This document shows positions 59,710 through 64,000 of a DNA stretch of 64,000 nt, one piece after another. The notes under the pieces are model-generated. The model saw only the letters and a list, made by a program, of their open reading frames with translations. It made no database searches and was not told the origin of the DNA. How positions within the stretch are numbered: position 1 is the stretch's first letter; each line of letters starts with the position of its first letter. The stretch is from NCBI RefSeq assembly GCF_003026395.1, contig NZ_PYOO01000010.1, positions 62,001 through 126,000 of the forward strand, given 5' to 3'. The stretch is from Photobacterium iliopiscarium. Lineage in GTDB: Bacteria > Pseudomonadota > Gammaproteobacteria > Enterobacterales > Vibrionaceae. The position numbers and the translations under genes were made by a program.

Positions 59710-62373
59710 ATGTCTGAAGTCATGAAGAGTGACGTGGATGTACTGGAAACTCAAGATTGGTTAGAAGCTCTTGAATCAGTAGTCCGTGAAGAAGGTGTTG
59801 AACGCGCACAGTACTTACTAGAGCAAGTATTGGATAAAGCACGTTTAGATGGTGTTGATATGGCAACAGGCATCAACACTAATTACATTAATACGATTCC
59901 TGCGGCGCAAGAACCTGCGTACCCAGGTGATACTACGCTAGAGCGTCGTATCCGTTCTATCATCCGTTGGAACGCGATCATGATCGTATTGCGTGCCTCG
60001 AAGAAAGATTTAGACCTAGGCGGCCACATGGCGTCTTACCAGTCTGCTTCTGCTTTCTACGAAGTATGTTTTAACCACTTCTTCCGCGCACCTAATGACG
60101 TTGATGGCGGCGATTTGGTTTATTACCAAGGTCACATCTCTCCAGGGATCTACTCTCGTGCTTTCGTTGAAGGCCGCTTAACAGCAGATCAGCTTGATAA
60201 CTTCCGTCAAGAAGTTGATGGCAAAGGTATTCCTTCATACCCACACCCTAAGTTAATGCCTGAATTCTGGCAGTTCCCAACGGTATCTATGGGTCTAGGT
60301 CCTATCTCTGCGATCTACCAAGCGCGTTTCCTTAAATATCTAAATGGCCGTGGTCTTAAAGACACTTCAGCGCAACGTGTTTACGCGTTCCTAGGTGATG
60401 GCGAGATGGATGAGCCAGAATCACGCGGTGCGATCTCTTTCGCTGCGCGTGAGAAGCTAGATAACCTATGTTTCCTTATCAACTGTAACCTACAGCGCCT
60501 TGATGGCCCGGTTATGGGTAACGGTAAGATCATTCAAGAGCTAGAAGGCCTATTTAAAGGCGCTGGCTGGAATGTGGTTAAAGTGATCTGGGGTAACAAC
60601 TGGGATTCACTACTAGCAAAAGACACTACCGGTAAGTTACTTCAGTTAATGAACGAAACTGTCGATGGTGATTACCAGACATTTAAATCTAAAGATGGCG
60701 CTTACGTACGTGAGAACTTCTTTGGTAAATACCCTGAGACTGCGGCACTGGTTGCTGACATGACAGATGAGCAAATCTTTGATCTGAAACGTGGTGGTCA
60801 CGATTCATCGAAACTATTTGCGGCATTTACGAATGCGAAAGACACTCAAGGTAAACCGACTGTTATTCTTGCTAAAACTGTTAAAGGTTACGGCATGGGT
60901 GATGCAGCGGAAGGTAAAAACATCGCTCACGGTGTGAAGAAAATGGACATGACCCATGTTCAATACCTACGTGATCGTTTAGGTCTACAAGATCTTATTT
61001 CTGATGAAGCAATTAAATCATTGCCTTATCTAGAGCTTGAAAAAGGCTCTGCTGAGTTTAACTACTTACACGCTCGTCGTGAGGCATTACTAGGTTACAC
61101 ACCTAAGCGTAGCCCTAAGTTTACTCAAGAATTTAAAGTGCCTGAGCTTGAAGAGTTTACCTCTTTATTGGTTGAGCAAAAGCGTGAAATTTCTACCACA
61201 ATGGCTTACGTGCGTACGCTAAATATTCTATTGAAAGATAAGAATATTGGTAAAAACATCGTACCAATCATTTGTGATGAAGCGCGTACTTTTGGTATGG
61301 AAGGTCTGTTCCGTCAAGTGGGTATCTACAACCCAGCGGGTCAAACTTACACCCCTGAAGACCGTGGCGTTGTTTCTTACTACAAAGAAGCAAACTCAGG
61401 TCAGGTACTGCAAGAAGGTATCAACGAATTAGGTTCAATGGCATCTTGGGTTGCTGCTGCAACATCATACAGCACTAACAACCTACCAATGATTCCGTTC
61501 TACATTTACTACTCAATGTTCGGCTTCCAACGTGTTGGCGACATGGCGTGGATGGCGGGTGACCAACAAGCTCGTGGCTTCCTATTAGGTGCTACTGCGG
61601 GTCGTACAACCTTGAACGGTGAAGGTCTTCAACACGAAGATGGTCATTCACACATCATGGCTAATACAGTGCCAAACTGTGTCTCTTATGATCCAACGTT
61701 TGCTTACGAGCTAGCGGTTATCATGCAAGACGGTATTCGTCGCATGTACGGTGAGAACCAAGAGAACATTTATTACTACCTAACAGTAATGAATGAAAAC
61801 TACGCGATGCCTGGCATGCCAGAAGGCGCTGAAGAAGGCATTCGTAAAGGTATCTACAAGTTAGAATCTTACGCTGGTAGCAACAAGGTTCAGTTAATGA
61901 GCTCTGGTACTATCATGAATGAGGTCCGTGCTGCGGCTCAAATTCTTAGTGATGATTACGGTGTTGCATCTGACGTTTATTCTGTAACGTCATTCAACGA
62001 ATTGACCCGCGATGGTCAAGATGTTGAGCGTTACAACATGCTGCACCCACAAGCTGAGCAGAAAGTACCTTACATCACAACGGTTATGGGTTCTGAGCCT
62101 GCAATCGCTGCGACTGACTACATGAAGAACTACGCAGAACAAGTTCGCGCGTTCATGCCTTCTGAGTCATTTAAAGTACTGGGTACTGATGGCTTCGGTC
62201 GTTCAGACAGCCGCGCTAACCTACGTCGTCACTTTGAAGTTAATGCTGGCTACGTTGTTATTGCAGCACTTTCTGAATTGGCAAAACGTGGTGACATTGA
62301 GAATTCAGTTGTTGCAGATGCAATCGCTAAATTCAACATTGACGCAGACAAGATCAACCCGCTATACGCGTAA
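59710..62373 (+). CDS. aceE: Pyruvate dehydrogenase E1 component
   Basis: Homodimeric thiamine diphosphate enzyme that decarboxylates pyruvate and acetylates the lipoyl arm of AceF. The 887 residues equal E. coli AceE. The ThDP motif begins GDG at 229-231 (LGDGEMDEPES), and the C-terminal part follows as in the homodimeric class. Codon choice is biased, as in highly expressed genes. An AAAGG ribosome site precedes the ATG. Followed by aceF after 12 bp. Confidence 0.98.
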   Translation: MSEVMKSDVDVLETQDWLEALESVVREEGVERAQYLLEQVLDKARLDGVDMATGINTNYINTIPAAQEPAYPGDTTLERRIRSIIRWNAIMIVLRASKKDLDLGGHMASYQSASAFYEVCFNHFFRAPNDVDGGDLVYYQGHISPGIYSRAFVEGRLTADQLDNFRQEVDGKGIPSYPHPKLMPEFWQFPTVSMGLGPISAIYQARFLKYLNGRGLKDTSAQRVYAFLGDGEMDEPESRGAISFAAREKLDNLCFLINCNLQRLDGPVMGNGKIIQELEGLFKGAGWNVVKVIWGNNWDSLLAKDTTGKLLQLMNETVDGDYQTFKSKDGAYVRENFFGKYPETAALVADMTDEQIFDLKRGGHDSSKLFAAFTNAKDTQGKPTVILAKTVKGYGMGDAAEGKNIAHGVKKMDMTHVQYLRDRLGLQDLISDEAIKSLPYLELEKGSAEFNYLHARREALLGYTPKRSPKFTQEFKVPELEEFTSLLVEQKREISTTMAYVRTLNILLKDKNIGKNIVPIICDEARTFGMEGLFRQVGIYNPAGQTYTPEDRGVVSYYKEANSGQVLQEGINELGSMASWVAAATSYSTNNLPMIPFYIYYSMFGFQRVGDMAWMAGDQQARGFLLGATAGRTTLNGEGLQHEDGHSHIMANTVPNCVSYDPTFAYELAVIMQDGIRRMYGENQENIYYYLTVMNENYAMPGMPEGAEEGIRKGIYKLESYAGSNKVQLMSSGTIMNEVRAAAQILSDDYGVASDVYSVTSFNELTRDGQDVERYNMLHPQAEQKVPYITTVMGSEPAIAATDYMKNYAEQVRAFMPSESFKVLGTDGFGRSDSRANLRRHFEVNAGYVVIAALSELAKRGDIENSVVADAIAKFNIDADKINPLYA

Positions 62374-62385
62374 GAGGCAAATATA

Positions 62386-64000
62386 ATGACAATCGAAATT
62401 AATGTACCTGATATCGGTGCAGATGAGGTTGAAGTAACTGAGATTCTTGTTAGCGTTGGCGACAAGGTTGAAGAAGAACAATCACTGATCACTGTTGAAG
62501 GCGATAAAGCCTCAATGGAAGTACCGGCTTCTCAAGCGGGTATTGTGAAAGAAATTAAAATCGTTGTTGGTGACACAGTATCGACTGGTTCATTGATCAT
62601 GATCTTTGAAGCTGAAGGCGCAGCGGTTGCTGCCCCTGTAGCAGAAGCAGCACCTGTTGCCGCGCCTGTTGCAGCAGCGACAGCAGAACTTAAAGAAGTG
62701 CACGTGCCTGACATCGGCGGTGATGAAGTTGAAGTAACTGAAATCATGGTTGCTATCGGCGACAGCATCGAAGAAGAGCAGTCACTACTTACTGTTGAAG
62801 GCGATAAAGCGTCAATGGAAGTACCTGCACCGTTCGCTGGTGTGCTAAAAGAAATCAAAATTGCAACGGGCGATAAAGTTTCAACTGGCTCACTTGTGAT
62901 GATCTTTGAAGTTGCAGGCTCTGGCGCAGTAGCGGCTCCAGTTGCAGTAGCAGCACCAGTAGCGGCAGCGCCCGCTGTTGCAGCAGCAAAAGAAGTTCAC
63001 GTGCCTGATATCGGCGGTGACGAAGTTGAAGTGACTGAAATCATGGTTGCAGTTGGCGATACAGTAGAAGAAGAGCAATCTTTAATTACTGTTGAAGGCG
63101 ACAAAGCATCAATGGAAGTTCCTGCACCGTTTGCAGGTACTATCAAAGAAATCAAAATCGCGACTGGCGACAAGGTTTCTACTGGTTCATTGATCATGAT
63201 CTTTGACGTTGTTGGCGCAGCACCTGTTGCGGTAGCGGTTGCAGCACCTGCGCAAGCAGCGGCTCCTGCTCCAGTGGCAGCACCTGTTGCATCAACACCT
63301 GCGGCAACGACTGGCGACTTTGAAGAAAACAACGATTATGCACATGCATCACCGGTTGTTCGTCGTCTAGCACGTGAGTTTGGCGTTAACCTTGCGAAAG
63401 TTAAAGGTACTGGCCGTAAGAACCGCGTACTGAAAGAAGACGTTCAAAGCTTCGTTAAAGATGCACTTAAGCGTCTTGAATCTGGTGCAGCAGCATCGGC
63501 TTCAGGTAAAGGCGATGGCGCAGCGTTGGGTCTACTACCTTGGCCGAAGATTGACTTCAGCAAGTTTGGTGACACAGAAGTTAAGCCGCTTTCTCGCATT
63601 AAGAAGATTTCTGGCGCTAACCTGCACCGTAACTGGGTAATGATTCCACACGTTACACAGTGGGATAATGCCGATATCACTGAGCTTGAAGCATTCCGTA
63701 AAGATCAAAACGCGATCGAAGCGAAGAAAGACACTGGCATGAAAATCACGCCACTTGTGTTCATTCTTAAAGCGGTAGCAAAAGCACTGGAAGCGTTCCC
63801 TTCATTTAACTCTTCACTATCTGATGATGGCGCGAGCTTGATTTTGAAGAAATACATCAACATCGGCATCGCGGTAGATACGCCGAATGGCTTGGTTGTT
63901 CCTGTATTTAAAGACGTGAACAAGAAAGGTATTTACGAGCTATCTGAAGAGCTAATGACTATCTCTAAGAAAGCACGTGCTGGTAAGCTAACGGCATCTG
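62386..64000 (+). CDS. aceF: Pyruvate dehydrogenase E2 dihydrolipoyl acetyltransferase (partial, C-terminus outside window)
   Basis: Core enzyme of the complex, passing acetyl groups to CoA. The window holds 538 codons of about 630. Three lipoyl domains are visible, with modified lysines at Lys41, Lys141 and Lys240, each within GDKASME. They are joined by Ala/Pro/Val linkers (about 78-100, 178-200, 277-310). The subunit-binding domain covers about 318-355 ([14 protein letters not shown]), and the catalytic domain starts near 385. The second and third lipoyl domains are almost identical. The catalytic histidine lies beyond the right edge. Confidence 0.97.
   Translation, partial: MTIEINVPDIGADEVEVTEILVSVGDKVEEEQSLITVEGDKASMEVPASQAGIVKEIKIVVGDTVSTGSLIMIFEAEGAAVAAPVAEAAPVAAPVAAATAELKEVHVPDIGGDEVEVTEIMVAIGDSIEEEQSLLTVEGDKASMEVPAPFAGVLKEIKIATGDKVSTGSLVMIFEVAGSGAVAAPVAVAAPVAAAPAVAAAKEVHVPDIGGDEVEVTEIMVAVGDTVEEEQSLITVEGDKASMEVPAPFAGTIKEIKIATGDKVSTGSLIMIFDVVGAAPVAVAVAAPAQAAAPAPVAAPVASTPAATTGDFEENNDYAHASPVVRRLAREFGVNLAKVKGTGRKNRVLKEDVQSFVKDALKRLESGAAASASGKGDGAALGLLPWPKIDFSKFGDTEVKPLSRIKKISGANLHRNWVMIPHVTQWDNADITELEAFRKDQNAIEAKKDTGMKITPLVFILKAVAKALEAFPSFNSSLSDDGASLILKKYINIGIAVDTPNGLVVPVFKDVNKKGIYELSEELMTISKKARAGKLTAS

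Noticed and set aside
62250-63332. Minus-strand serine/alanine-rich frames inside aceF
   Set aside because: They mirror the repeated lipoyl domains and linkers of aceF and have no independent support.

Overview
The window is a stretch of conserved core chromosome from a gammaproteobacterium. It is most likely a member of the Vibrionaceae, and Photobacterium or a close relative is my best guess. The evidence is gene content and order: a petABC cluster beside sspAB, a dciA-type helicase loader gene between lpxC and secA, no ddl gene between murC and ftsQ, a pilABCD-coaE-zapD-yacG block, and low-to-moderate G+C. The genus is inferred from this pattern and was not tested. I found no phage, insertion sequence, CRISPR array, toxin-antitoxin pair or defence island, and I cannot claim a new biological system. 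The less ordinary material lies in the spacers between genes.

Layout. 1-8.7 kb, minus strand: mgtE (cut by the left edge), then npr-rapZ-ptsN-hpf-rpoN (nitrogen PTS and sigma-54), then lptB-lptA-lptC-kdsD-yrbG (LPS export and Kdo synthesis; kdsC is missing here). 9.2-13.9 kb, plus strand: mlaFEDCB-ibaG-murA. 14-17.2 kb, minus strand: degS, degQ, zapG. 17.4-23.9 kb, plus strand: zapE, rplM-rpsI, petABC (cytochrome bc1), sspAB. 24-27.3 kb, minus strand: dolP-diaA-yraN-lpoA. 27.4-28.8 kb, plus strand: rsmI and the RNase P RNA gene rnpB. 29-46.3 kb, plus strand: the division and cell wall (dcw) cluster mraZ to ftsZ, followed by lpxC. 46.4-50.1 kb: dciA (minus) and secA (plus). 50.1-57.9 kb, minus strand: mutT, then yacG-zapD-coaE-pilD-pilC-pilB-pilA, then nadC. 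58-64 kb, plus strand: ampD, pdhR-aceE-aceF (aceF cut by the right edge).

How the genes fit together. Most serve the envelope: peptidoglycan precursor synthesis (murA, murC-G, mraY), septal synthesis and division (ftsL, I, W, Q, A, Z, zapD, zapE, zapG), outer-membrane lipid and LPS balance (mla, lpt, kdsD, lpxC), envelope protease control (degS, degQ), peptidoglycan synthase activation (lpoA) and muropeptide recycling (ampD). Respiration (petABC) and pyruvate entry into the TCA cycle (pdhR-aceEF) supply energy. Regulatory sites that can be read directly include a perfect PdhR palindrome before pdhR, a 10-bp-phased set of MraZ boxes before mraZ, a structured leader before rplM, and a series of strong intrinsic terminators.

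Points for a second look: two heptanucleotide tandem arrays built on a TCGNNNC unit in spacers; a multi-stem palindromic element between pilA and nadC; a 13-bp perfect inverted repeat at the degQ ribosome binding site; terminator-like hairpins immediately before sspA and degS; the absent kdsC; and an independent promoter region before ftsQ where ddl would normally sit.
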